Notes under the pieces: model-generated
What the model saw: only the letters and a program-made list of their open reading frames with translations
What the model was told of the DNA's origin: nothing
Databases searched by the model: none
Translations under genes and position numbers: made by a program
From: Eutypa lata
Lineage: Eukaryota; Ascomycota; Sordariomycetes; Xylariales; Diatrypaceae
Assembly: GCA_022661535.1 (NCBI GenBank)
Contig: JAKULF010000002.1
Coordinates: forward strand, 1,054,001-1,118,000
DNA: 64,000 bases
Direction of reading: 5' to 3'
Shown: one piece after another, positions 36,496 to 47,749 of the stretch
How the letters are laid out: every line of letters starts with the position of its first letter
Numbering within the stretch: the first letter of the stretch is position 1

Positions 36496-37848
36496 GTGGC
36501 TTCTCAGCACACTCACTACACATATAACGTGTCCTCTGAGTTACCCTATCCAGCGACCAAGCTTGTCATCGGCCAGCACCTTTGGATCCACCCCTCAGAG
36601 CCGTACTGGGCTTGGTTGATCGTTGGATCCTTTTACGACTCTGACGAGCGCGAGCTTTGGCACATCGAGGTATTCCTTGGTTGTGTAGTCAGCGACGGTA
36701 CGTGTCACTGACTCCTCCATATTCGCTCCTATTCCCTCCCTTCCCATCTGTTATGCTATATAAGCAAAGTCTTGGCCTCCTTCAAAAACCAAATGTCGAC
36801 ATCCCTCTCACTTCACAGTTGCTCTTCGACTAACAACTTCTACCATAGAAGCTTCGTCTATCAGTGAGAACGACAGTGACGACATCACCACCATCTCGGA
36901 ACAACAGGACCTTGAGGAACCCCCCTATCCTTACCCTTACCCTCACCCTCACGGACCTGAACTCAACCTAACACCTCACTTCGACCGATCTCTCAGGTTC
37001 AGCCCAGAGACTATCCACGGCTTCGTCCCTCTCATCCCTCAGAATCCTTGGACTATTAACCTTCCTACCAACATGTCTAGCGGTTGGAACCCTAGCTGGG
37101 GTTGGGAGAACGCCCGCGGCGGTGCCCCTCCCGCTCCCCCTCAGATGTCTGGTGTTGCCAGCACCCCCTATCTTGGTGAGTAACCCAATCCCTTCTTTCC
37201 TTGCCCATTAGCTAGAATAAACCAGGCACACCAACTTAACGACTCTGCGTGACAAAATATCTGACCGTTCATTCCCCTTCTCTTTTATCAGGTTTCGCCG
37301 GCGCTCCACAACCCCCTTTCCCCCTCTACGGCCAAGGCACAGCGACGTACAACGGGTTCACCCACCCGGTGCCGTTCTTCCCGGGCCAGCAAGGCGGCGG
37401 ACAGCGGTTCCCGAACCCGCCGCCGCCCTACGACGCGAACTACCCGGCGTCGGTGATGCGGAACTCGACGGGCGGGATCGGGTGCGAGCCGGGGTACAAC
37501 CTGGTGTTCGCGCCGGAGTACACCAAGGTGCACGTGATCCGGTCGCGGACGGCGCCGTGGCGCATCCCCCCCGGCATGTCGACAACCTTCGGCGCCTACC
37601 ACGTCCCCTGCAACATCACGCTGGGCGAGTTCCTCGAGGGCTTCGGCGCCACCAACCCCACCCCCCGCAAGAACCGCATCACCGAGCTGACCTCCGGCCA
37701 CAGCGGCCGCTGGTACAAGGGCATGACCGTCGGCGGCGACGACGCCGTCTCCATGGCCAAGACCCTCAAGCAGATGGGCTGGGATCGCCACCGCACCGGC
37801 CGCCCCGGCGAGAAGCCCGTCGTGTGGCTGTGGATCACTAAGGATTGA
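36496..37848 (+). CDS. uncharacterised fungal protein with apparent non-AUG (GUG) start
   Basis: Exons 36496..36697, 36849..37175, 37292..37848 join in phase to 361 aa (G-phase splices, GTACGT and GTGAGT donors). From the TATA box to the end of exon 1 there is not one ATG; the frame opens after TAG at 36478. GTG at 36496 has A at -3 and G at +4 and would give M-A-S-Q. The first in-frame ATG is at 37073, giving a 219-aa form. The N-terminal part has aromatic/hydrophobic content (WIHPSEPYWAWLIVGSF), then an acidic and Tyr-Pro repeat region (YPYPYPHPH). The C-terminal domain is well formed (GYNLVFAPEYTKVHVIRS, PCNITLGEFLEGFG, SGRWYKGMTVGGDD, VVWLWITKD). I cannot name its function. Exon 3 is strongly GC-rich. 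Confidence 0.65.
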
Positions 37849-38960
37849 TGGGGGCTTTTGCTATAGAACGGCTCGGTTGAACTTGGGCTGATGGGTGGAT
37901 GGATGGATCGTGTGCTGGGTACACGATGGAGTGGTACTAATCAGGGTTACTTTTTTTTTTCTTTGCTTTATAGCGATGGAGTTGTGGATGGATGACTGGG
38001 AATAAAAAATGGCGTTGTGAGAAACGGGGTTTTATTAGATCGTTTGCGTTTTTTCTTTACCCTAGTTAGGTACCAACTTAACGTAATGCGTGCACTGAAT
38101 TAACATATAATTTTAATTAAACGACGAAAGTTGAATAATCCGGAGGTAGAGTGTGATAATGGGTTCTTATTCCATTTTAAACCATATCGTTAAATGATTA
38201 TTCAGTTTTTACAACTTTGCATATGCTGTAAACCTGTGCTTGTTATAGATAGCCAACGCCCGCTTATAACATTAAATGATATTGTTGTTCCTGAAGTACC
38301 CTTCGTGCATTCTATGTGACGCCACGTATTTTAATAGAGTAGGGGTTTAATTCTAGAAGTTACTGAGAAATCACCACTATAGCTACAATCAGTGGTGGTA
38401 GCGAAGGGAAAGTGTAATGCTCCGATGTCTTGTGAGCCGGGGAATTTGCGTACGAAAGTTGACAGGACAAGATTATATAAGACCGTCAGCTACCGGTAGC
38501 CTAAGGTTGTTTGCATGTATGCCAGCTAGGTGTTTGATACCGAGCTCTATTGCATTACTAGCTGTTAATATCCTGACAGTCATCGTTACCGGAACCCCCC
38601 TCTTGGCTCCTTCAGCTCGCTAATGTAGGCACTATCACGTCAGGCAAGGTTCATAACAAAAGGCATTGGGCAAAATGTAAGCTTTGCTTCACGACATAAC
38701 ATGGTCGACGGCGCTGCCTAAACATATCCTTACCCGAACTAGATATCGTCGAGATTAAGGTGCGACGCTAAGCTGGGCAGTAGCTGCTCGACGGTCTGCC
38801 TGCCGACTTCACAAGTCCGTATTGGAATGTTGGGGTGAATTTCCCATTCTTCCGTCGCAATATAGCATAATTATCATTGTCTTCTACTTTGTATGTCAAC
38901 GCAGTCCTCACGAGTCTGTATAAATTTGTCTAGATCCCCAACCTCACCATAAGATGCATC
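37849..38960. other. intergenic, 1.1 kb
   Basis: AT-rich after 38040. A 68-codon ORF at 38417-38623 has no recognisable feature. Confidence 0.5.
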
Positions 38961-40814
38961 ATGCCATTATCGCTAGTCACCCTTAGGAGTCGCTGGAATT
39001 TTCAGATCATGCGTTTTGCAGTGCTATTTGCAACCATATTCACTTTATTACTTTCGGCGCTTTTCACCCATAGCCAAGTGTCCGGGTCTCTACTATGGAC
39101 ATTCACCTTAGCCCCGGCAACATTTACTCTAGAGTCAAACATAACAGATGCTTATTACATAGTCGCCCCGCTTGTTTTTGATTCTCTCCATGGTTTACTG
39201 AAACAGTGGCCTAACACATATGCCCCAAATGGTCATTCCATCGTGGTCGGCACAGTTGCGCCTTTCACACCCCTCTACAATGGCAAGCACGGTCCTGGAT
39301 TGCCAGAGACCCTTCAGTTTTTCGCCTTCGATGCGTAAGTGCCCTTCCTCACCTACAAATACCTCCCAGTCCAGACCTGTCGGGACTAACGGATATAGTG
39401 AAATGTCCCTCGGAATCTTCGGAGCCACTGGGCATTCCGTCCTACACACACTTGTGACAACGCGCTCGTTAAAGATCATCTACTTTGATGGCCAGTCTGC
39501 TACTTTGACCGAGGCCGGGGCCTTAGACTCTCAGATCGCTCTCCTTCCAGGAGAAATCCCCTCTATCCCCGACATACAACCTTATATATGATGAGGAACA
39601 GAGGGCTTTAGATCTTTGTGACTTGATACGTGAACTGGGAATAGACGGGGTCGTGCGAATGAATGCGGGCTTCGAGATCCTCCTTTGCGACTAGCCCCAG
39701 GCAGGTGTCCAGGAGCTGTTTTCTAGTAATCTCAGCCTGCCGGGAAATCGTGCGAGGGAAGAAGATAAATCGCTTCCTCACGATCCCAATAGGCAAGCCC
39801 CTCTCAGTTTCGGCAACGCATTTGGTGAGCAGAGTTCATTTGAATGGTTGCGAAGCGCAACCTGGCATTATGGCAGCCACGGCCAAGGAGGTCCTGCTTT
39901 TCAGCAAGTGAAGGTTTACCCTTGCAGAATGGTTTCATTTTACGACCCGGAACTTTCAAGTCTAGTGGACTTGCATGAGGGACGTCTTGTTGGCAACCAG
40001 ACATTTCAAAACGGTTGGGGTCTTCGCCGGGGGCACCGCATCGCCGGTATTAGCAAGATTGATATCGAGAAAACCAAAGCATATCTACGTGAACTAACAG
40101 CACCAGACGCACCACTTTGTTCAGGTGTTGCATGGGAAGCCATTGCTGGGAGTACCATTGCTCAGCACAAGACTCGCAGCCTCGAGATAGCCTCTATTCT
40201 TGGCAATGACGTTGATACACGAGATTCTGCTTTGTATATCGTTACCAAAACCCACGAGCTTGCTTATGCTATCCGTTATCCTTACCTAGAATATCCCTTT
40301 GACACTGGTCCTACCGTTCAGGCAGTTAAGACACAAACTATCTCTCGGTGTTCTTCGTGTATACGTCAAATACCAAACAATCTAGCCTTTCGAGACTAGA
40401 AATTCTACTTTACAGATCCATTAATGCTGTGCTTGATAGGATGTGCCGGGCAGAGTGGGATATCCTGGAATGGAGTGAGCAATATACTACACAACTGCTG
40501 GGCGAGAGTCAGCAACTGGATTTGACAATGATACGAGGGGAAATCAAGATGAAAAATCAACTTATGGAGTCAACATTGGAGTGGATGGGGTGGAACAATT
40601 GAAGCCGATGTGAACGGCAGTGCCTTACAAATGTAAGTCAATGACCTAGGTCGTCATTGTACGACGTCCATTGCGCTATCTCTGACCTGTTTATGAGCAG
40701 GAACTCTGTGCTATACCAACGTGGCCTGTTGTCTACGCACCCGGTTTCCCTCAAGGAGGCATATATGCAGGCAACAATGGCAGGACTTCCGAGGAAGATC
40801 TAGCTGAATTTTGA
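38961..40814 (+). pseudogene. decayed gene of an uncharacterised fungal secreted/membrane protein family
   Basis: Homology-like blocks keep their order but not one frame. Block 1, 38961-39334 joined over a clean intron (39335-39398) to 39399-39585, has an N-terminal signal/TM (FAVLFATIFTLLLSALF) and the segment LKIIYFDGQSATLT. Then the frame shifts near 39585. Block 2 reads YDEEQRALDLCDLI, RMNAGFEILLCD, then an in-frame TAG at 39692-39694, then EWLRSATWHYG, VSFYDPELSSL and NGWGLRRGHRIAGI up to about 40340. A second frameshift near 40340 leads to LEILLYRSINAVLDRMC and EWMGW, then a TGA, an intron-like gap at 40633-40700, and IPTWPVVYAPGFPQGG ending at 40814. I know the blocks as those of a fungal family annotated only as hypothetical. 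With two frameshifts and two stops it is a pseudogene. Confidence 0.75.
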
Positions 40815-43374
40815 CGGCCAAAGTGTATCAGCAGACTAGACTTTGATCGAGGCCGAGAGCCCATTTATCAATTTCCCGATGTGCCTCATTATCCAGCACC
40901 GTGAGATATCTTGTATCTGAGACAAGTTCGGGTCATGTTTGAATTTACAAGAAAAGTATTGCTAGGAAGTCCTTTAGAGGCTTCTGGAAGGCTTCACTTT
41001 CAGGTTTCATTTTTAATTTAAACCCCGCAAACTAAATATACAGTTCTTTTTCTTTTTTTCTATAAATAAATAAGGAAATGGGCCGTTATTGCCCTGAGGC
41101 TCTTCAAGATACTATACTGAATAGTATAAGCCAACGTAAAATTAAAGATAATTATAAATTAATACTCAAATCGCTCGGGCGGCCATATCAAAAGAGACTG
41201 TCACCCACTGAAGGATTGTATCACATTCAATAAACAACTATACACTCACTGAGCGGAAAAACGTTGTGAACAACCTTCATCGTAACGTAGGTGAGGGATA
41301 GACTTGAACGGATAATCAGGTCGACCTGAATCAATATTCATGGTCGGTATCCCTTCATGATATTGGGCTGAATTCGGGTCTTCGGTCCTCGGGCTATGTC
41401 CCACCTTTGATCGGTGAAGCCCGTCTGTCACATTACGCTAGATGTGATGCGTACCTTGCACTTCACAACAATGATTACCACCTGACAAGGCGACGGCTAT
41501 TGTAGCCCCTTTCAGTATAGGACGAAGTTTGCAATCTCAGCCTCTATCTAACTAGTTAAGTTAACTATGTAGTCTACAGCCCGCATATGTGAGTAAGCAC
41601 TTTCATCACACCATGCGGAGGTCTCTTTTGGATGGTAGATACTGTAGATTGTAGGTAGTCGACCGCACGATCCCGGAACCCTGGACTCACTAACTACATA
41701 TGCTCGACCCATAGAAACACGAGCAACCCAGGCCTGCCAGGCAAGGTTACAAGGGTCTACAGGGTCCACCAAAGCCGTTTAACTATGTGGAGGCCAAGAC
41801 GATCGGCAGGTCATCTACGACCTCCTCACGCGAGGATGGCCTGTCTTGCATATTGCTACTAACTTGAAACACCACCACAGATAGGTTCGCTATTGGGCTA
41901 CCGGCGTTCTTGTCCTGGCCACGAGGTCAGACTCCATCAGTCGGCCCACTTTGCGCTAAAGGCGGCGTCCAGATAGAGAATTTGGCCGTTTTGGGAAGAC
42001 TATGTACAATACGAAGTAGAGGCTAGTTAAAGCAACGCCGGACTGAGCCGTGGTAGCGTCTAGACTAGGTATTCTATACCTACCTAGTTGGCTTCTTCAC
42101 ATGGTCGCTCTAGTGTCCTATGCATACCCTAACTAGAATTATATAATAGTGAGTATCACATATGATCTGTTTATATATGTATAACTCTGATGATAATGGC
42201 TCACCCCCTCGGGAAGCGTTGTCTTGGCGCCGACTTGTCTTATAGCAGACCATCGGTATACGTTAATCATCTGTGGAGAATCATGGGTCTATCACCTTCG
42301 TAACCGCCTCTTGCTACATACTGATACATAGGTATGCACGTAGTACATAGCGGCTGGTAAACGCACGTCCCTACTCTTATTGACCAAACTAGACTTCAAC
42401 AAGTTAACTAATGTTGCTAACGGTAGAGGGGAACATGGCCCACACAACGTTTCTCAACTCCAATATTTAGTTACCTACGTAGTTCGAATAACTGCCGGAG
42501 TACAGTTACGTAGTCTACGGCTTCATCGGTTGTTAGAAGCTTGAATTAGTATCTCTAGTTCTTCGACAAACCCATCTCTTCATATTCGGGCTGTTTTCCC
42601 GTGAGCAACATCAAGCACGGACTTAATTAGATGTTAGCCTTCTTAACGTGACGACAAACACTCACTTAGTGGGCCTTCCCTTCTGCGTCCGTTTAACAGC
42701 TTTACCTAGGTGCTAGGTATGGGTTTCACCGCATCACTGCTATAGTCCTAGTCCAAACCTCACCTATACTCTAATAAGCGGTAGGTAACACATCTCCGGG
42801 CCGAGACGCAAAATAGGATTGGTGCTTCCGAGTCCTAAACTGCATGCCTAGTCACTATGTACATATGTAGTGACTACGTCCTTGCAAAACACCCTGTGAT
42901 CTTCGGTCCTATCGTAGTAACCTAGGGTGGAGAAAATCCAGCTCCCAGCTTCACCCTATACTCTTTCTATAAGAGGCTGCCGTTAAAGCGGATACGGGTG
43001 TGCATGACTCCTCTTTTGCCGTCGAGGATCCCTTGAAAGGGCACTCTGCCGTGTCTGCTTAACGAAGTTCGGTGGCAAGCACCTCCCGACGCTTATTACG
43101 GTGAACTAGCATAAAAAGCCGCTCTGCTGTTGCCTCGGTCATGGCTGGCTTACCATCATGGTGGTTCGGATCAGCCTTATGGTGTCGTGTGATGTCCACA
43201 TGCCACTTGTGTTATGACAAGGGGATGGGTGTCTGGCGTCACTGAAGTTGACAAGGGAGCAACTGAGGGGACATACTAAAAGCATATGATTCCCGCATTG
43301 GATACCGTCGTGAAACACACATTATATGCCTAATTTGTCTCATTTTAACCTTGCGTCCAACTACTCCTGCAACC
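40815..43374. other. intergenic, 2.6 kb
   Basis: No supported gene. Two minus ORFs (41246-41431, 41548-41772) have no motif. Short GGTA/TACC runs are scattered. The last about 400 bp are promoter of the methyltransferase gene. Confidence 0.5.
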
Positions 43375-44370
43375 ATGGGTAACGAGTCTATCTACATCCT
43401 GAACGGTGGTTCGGAGGTCGCTGAGCGCACCCGCCTGGACGTGCAACACCCCTTCTTCCACAACATCATGGACAGACAACACCTACCAGCCCACATCGCC
43501 ACGGAGCTATCATCGAACCCCGCCCCGAAGGTCCTCGAGATCGCCACCGGCAGCGGGATATGGCTCAAGGAGCTCGCGGCGACGCTTCCCAAGTCCGCCG
43601 AGCTGGTCGGCCTCGACTTCGACACCTCCAAGTTCCACCGGGACCTGCCGCCGAACATCACCCTGGGCTTCGGCGACATGTACGAGCCGTTCCCCGAGGA
43701 GCTGCGCGGCCGCTTCGACGTCGTCCACGTGCGCCTGATCCTCTACGCGGCCCGGAAGGGGATGGGCGTCTGGCTCGTGGAGAACCTGCTCTCGGTCCTC
43801 CGGCCCGGCGGCTGGCTGGTCTGGGCCGAAGCCGGCGACTTCCAGGCCACGATCGAGCCCCCGAGCCGGGCCTGGTTCCGTTACCAACAGTTGGCGTGGG
43901 CGTTTGCGAAGGCTATAGGCCGCGATCTGAAGTAAGTAGTAGTAGGCTTGGGTTGTGCTCTCAGATATGAACAAGTTGAGGGGAGGCGGGTTGATTCTAC
44001 TAAATAATACTTTCAAACATCTGGTGGGCTCAATGCTTATACAAGCTATCATAGTATCCCCGTGGGAATACCCGGCTACATAAAAGAAGCCGGGTGCATC
44101 GACGTCGACCACAAGCTGTACGCGACGTGCGCAGACGTCAACGAATCGAACAAGGCCGAGTTCGCCGCCATGGCGCAGCGCATAGCCAGGGTGTTCTTCA
44201 GGCAAGGCGTGAGCGGGATTTTGTCACTGGGCGGCGTCGATGGGATGAGGACGCAGAAGGAGGCGGACGATCTGCTGGCGCAGGCCGATGAGGACCTGCA
44301 AGGGGATGCCATCTTTCATGTTCTCTTGATTCGCGCTTGGGGGCGGAAACCTCTGAAAGAGGTGGTTTGA
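43375..44370 (+). CDS. SAM-dependent methyltransferase (class I, LaeA/UMTA-like)
   Basis: Exons 43375..43931 and 44055..44370 (GTAAGT donor, CATAG acceptor), 290 aa. Class I methyltransferase motif I is KVLEIATGSGIW at about 52-63, followed by ELVGLDFDTSKF (motif II acidic residue), FDVVHVRLIL (motif IV region) and LLSVLRPGGWLVWAEAGD (motif post-IV). Such proteins are common in Pezizomycotina secondary-metabolite loci, where they methylate small molecules, or act as LaeA-like regulators. Neighbouring genes show no polyketide or peptide synthase, so the substrate is unknown. ATG 43375 has a good context (ACCATGG) and precedes the first conserved residues. Exon 1 is very GC-rich, giving spurious ORFs on the other strand. 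Confidence 0.87.
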
Positions 44371-45495
44371 TCACTATTAGAGCGGGCGGGCGGCTTGCTG
44401 GTGATGTGTTTGGTTGCATGGTATAGTTGATCCCCGGCGTGGAATCAACTTCGGGTTTACTTATCATCTCATGGATAACGTGGATGGACGTCTCTCATTA
44501 AAGTGTTAGGCGTGGCAGCTACTAGGTAGCATATGGAATTGATATTATCGGACATCTGGTAAAGTGGCTGATACAAATTAAATTATGTTTACATTGCAGT
44601 TTCTTACGTCATCTTTCACAATCTCTTCTTTACGATACTTCCAGGAGCAAGCAGGTGATCCAGCCTAACTTATGTAAGAGACCTTCTGAAGTGATATTAT
44701 ATTTACAGTGATCAAATTACGATACAATGAGGTACTAGCTACATGTGTATTAAATAGTGAATATAATCTACACTTGGAAATAATGGAAAGCTTGTGTAAA
44801 TTGCCAGTATATTGTCAAGGGCTGGTGCAAAACAAAATCATTCATCAATCCACAGTCTGACAACATAAGTAAGTGATTAGCGGCCGCAACACTGTAATAG
44901 TCGTAAACCTGTGATTTATAAGCAATCTGATCTGAAACAACACCGGGACATAATTTCTGTCAATAATATAGCACTGCATTGTCAACATTAAGTCTTCGTG
45001 AGCGCGAACGTGCGAGGGGCTGTGCTTAATCCTCTTCCGCGCGGTAAAGTTGAGCGTATAGTGTGGAATTTGTCAGCATATCCCACCCCCTGATTAGAAA
45101 TAGTCTATCTCCGGACAAAAGTGAGAACGACGCTGCTTTCCTCACCAATGGAGTTCAACGGTATTCGAAAAATCGGATTTAATATGTTCTGTTCAGAGCT
45201 GTGTAATCAGTATTATCGTGTGGTTTTCTATCACCGAACTCGCTTCTTCGGCGAGATATTGTCTCGCGGCACAATGTTGTATATAAGTATATTAAACCAG
45301 AGACCGCCGTGATATGTAAGTCTGAATAGTATGTAAAAGTCAACGTGATCGTACAATTCAATCCTATTCAATCCTATTCGATCCTAGTCACAGCAGGTAC
45401 TTCATTTTCAGAAGCAACCCGTCTTGTCTTATTGTTTTCCTCTTCCTTTCTGCTACAATCTCAAAACACATCATCTATCCACCTATTTTTTCACC
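44371..45495. other. intergenic, 1.1 kb
   Basis: AT-rich from 44520 on. ORFs at 45121-45361 on both strands overlap antiparallel and are not supported. Confidence 0.5.
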
Positions 45496-46023
45496 ATGCC
45501 CTCCCTCTACGAAATCAGCATCCCAATCCTAAAGAAGGCGCTCCAAACGGAAGTGCACCTCCTCAAGAAGGGCGAACAATGGGCCCAGGAGAACGGAGTC
45601 CCGCGCTCGGAGCTCACGAGCTGGCGCATCCACGAGGCGATGCTGCCGCTGTGGGCGCAAGTCGAAATCCCCGTGATGCACGCCCAGATGGCGATCAGCC
45701 GCCTGACCGGCGGCGCTTTCCCGTCTGTGGACATCAAGGAGATGGGCTTGGACGACCTGTACGCCCTGGTCGATCGAGCCATCGAGGCTCTAGATCGCGT
45801 TGATAGCGCCGAGAAGATCACGGTGGATGAGTCCACTGTGTTCAGCTGCATGCTGGGGGCCGGCGAGTGCAAGCTGACGCTGACTGACTCGGTGTATCTG
45901 TATACGTTGCCGAACATCTGCTTTCATGTCACTACTCTGTACGATATTCTGAGGATGAAGGGTGTTCAGTTGGGCAAGCTTGATTATATTAACCTGTTTA
46001 TCAGTGATGTGAGGCGGGACTGA
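45496..46023 (+). CDS. DUF1993 family protein
   Basis: Intronless, 175 aa. It starts MPSLYEISIPILKKALQ, matching the N-terminus of DUF1993 proteins (an all-helical family distantly related to DinB-like bundles). The LPNICFHVTTLYDILRMKGVQLGKLDYI segment near the C-terminus is the other hallmark (FH-TTAYDILRH-GV-LGK-DY). No catalytic role is established for the family; members are found in fungi and proteobacteria. The ATG in ACCATGC context is the first in the frame giving the conserved N-terminus. Tail-to-tail with the aldolase gene, 291 bp apart; a short (TA)n run lies in between. Confidence 0.88.
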   Translation: MPSLYEISIPILKKALQTEVHLLKKGEQWAQENGVPRSELTSWRIHEAMLPLWAQVEIPVMHAQMAISRLTGGAFPSVDIKEMGLDDLYALVDRAIEALDRVDSAEKITVDESTVFSCMLGAGECKLTLTDSVYLYTLPNICFHVTTLYDILRMKGVQLGKLDYINLFISDVRRD

Positions 46024-46314
46024 ATTAGTTGTCGGGATTGATGGAGGAGAACTTGGGGTCACATCCATGAGAATCAGGCCTGTAATTTTCTTCATGTGGA
46101 AAGTGCCATTAGTCTCTGGTAGTATATGACAGCGGAATATATATATATATATTCATTCCATTAGCAGGACATAAGCTATTATCTTCTACGCGCATCCATC
46201 TAGTTGAGTTCCATCATAAACCTATGTGAATTACCTCAACATCGGTAGTTCAATAAAGCATAAAACCAATATTCGAACCATTGACAGGAGTCTGTAAAAA
46301 AGAATTATGGACTC

Positions 46315-47130
46315 TCATCGACTTGTGCCAGCAGTGTCCACAGTATCCACTATAGCCGGGATGGGGACCTCGACGGGCTCCTGGTTGATCCCCCTCCTGG
46401 ACGCTTCCTTCAGGATCTCCGCCGTGGCCGAAGCGCCTATGCGCTTGACGCCGAGCGACATGACGAAGAGGAGCTCATCGAGGGTCCGGATGCCGCCGGC
46501 GGCCTTGACCTGGACGTTGGAGCCGACGTTGCGTAGCATGAGGCGTAGGTGCGGGATCGTCGCGCCGCGGTAGGTGTAGTAGCCGCCGGGGGTCTTGACG
46601 AAGCCGTAGCCCGTCGAGGTCTTGACGAAGGCCACGTCGAGCGCGGTGCAGATCTGGCAGAGGCGGACGATGTGGTCGTCGGCCAGGAAGTCGTTCTCGA
46701 AGATCACCTTGAGCGCGGCGCCGTGCTGCGCCACGGCCGCGTTGACCGTCTTGATCTCGTCCCGCACGTAGTCCCACTCGCCCCCCAGCACCTTGCCCAC
46801 GTTGACCACCATGTCGATCTCGTGCGCGCCGTCCTTGACGGCCTCCTCGGCCTCGAGCGCCTTGATGAACGTCGTGCTGTTGCCGTGCGGGAACCCCACC
46901 ACGGCGCAGATGAGCACGTCGACCGGGTCGTCGCCGCTGCCCGAGAGGATCTCCTTCGCGAGCGGGATGCTGTAGGGCTTTATGCAGGCCGCGGCTACTT
47001 TGTGCTTTTTGGCGAGGAGCAGGCCCTTCCGGATCTCGGCGTCTGTCATTGTTGGGTGCAGCAGGGAGTGGTCGATGACTTTGGCGATTTGGGGTAGAGA
47101 TACCATCATGTTGCCTAGAGAAGTCGCCAT
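46315..47130 (-). CDS. deoC: deoxyribose-phosphate aldolase
   Basis: Intronless, 271 aa. It cleaves 2-deoxy-D-ribose 5-phosphate to glyceraldehyde 3-phosphate and acetaldehyde through a Schiff base, the last step of deoxynucleoside breakdown in the cytosol. The TIM-barrel landmarks are present: DHSLLHPT at about 20-27, VVGFPHGN, EIDMVVNVG (Asp106), the Schiff-base lysine in FVKTSTGYG (Lys170) and the proton-relay lysine in VKAAGGIRT (Lys209). KRIGASA near the C-terminus binds phosphate. The start ATG at 47130 gives MATSLGNMMV, a few residues longer than the conserved core; ATG at 47109 or 47106 could also serve. Fungal copies often look bacterial in origin. Upstream on the same strand is a Zn2Cys6-type regulator that could control it. 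Confidence 0.95.
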   Translation of the reverse strand: MATSLGNMMVSLPQIAKVIDHSLLHPTMTDAEIRKGLLLAKKHKVAAACIKPYSIPLAKEILSGSGDDPVDVLICAVVGFPHGNSTTFIKALEAEEAVKDGAHEIDMVVNVGKVLGGEWDYVRDEIKTVNAAVAQHGAALKVIFENDFLADDHIVRLCQICTALDVAFVKTSTGYGFVKTPGGYYTYRGATIPHLRLMLRNVGSNVQVKAAGGIRTLDELLFVMSLGVKRIGASATAEILKEASRRGINQEPVEVPIPAIVDTVDTAGTSR

Positions 47131-47749
47131 GGTGGGCAGTTGAACTAAGTAGGTGATTAGAGTGAGGGCTGATGATGAGAATCGTATTGCGACAAGATGG
47201 ATTGCAGTCCCAGGTAGTTGAAGCAGTTGATACAGAAATCGTAGCTTAATATATATAAGAAGCGTTGGTAGGCACCTGGCTTGCCTAGGTGGTAATGCGG
47301 GATCGGAAAGTGAAAGGGGGTAGAGCTAGCCTTATGTAGAAGCTCCGACCATTTCATATATGTATGGGTTATATTGTGAGGTAATATTATGAGGTACCTA
47401 GGCAGGAAGCATAGCCTACACCCTTGGGAAGCTCTTCCTCATCTCCATTGTCATATGTAGGTGACGTAAGTAATGCAACGAGGGGGTTGTGCGGGGTTCG
47501 ACCAAGGTAATGTAGGTATATCCATCCATGCGCCAATTGGATATCAGAAGATGGGTATTCCGTTCCAAGGTTTCTATTAGGAGAAGTTACCCAGACAAAT
47601 GGCTAATGTTTGCTGTCCCGTGAATAGATGCTTTCATAAACAAGTGCCTACTTGAGTAGTTAAGTAGGAAGGTGTTCATGCGATTAGGATGCTCGTTCTG
47701 GGAGGTCATACAGGCTGAAAATTGGGTTGCCACTACCTCACTAACACAC
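47131..47749. other. intergenic, 620 bp
   Basis: Promoter of deoC and 3' flank of the regulator. Contains TACCTAGG runs. The ORFs at 47157 and 47587 (minus) are unsupported. Confidence 0.5.

Noticed and set aside
43510..44205. 231-codon minus-strand ORF over the methyltransferase
   Set aside because: Antisense shadow that also runs across the gene's intron.
47480..47500. tRNA-like TTCGA box
   Set aside because: GGTTCGA alone without a matching A box or cloverleaf pairing; no tRNA gene could be supported in the window.
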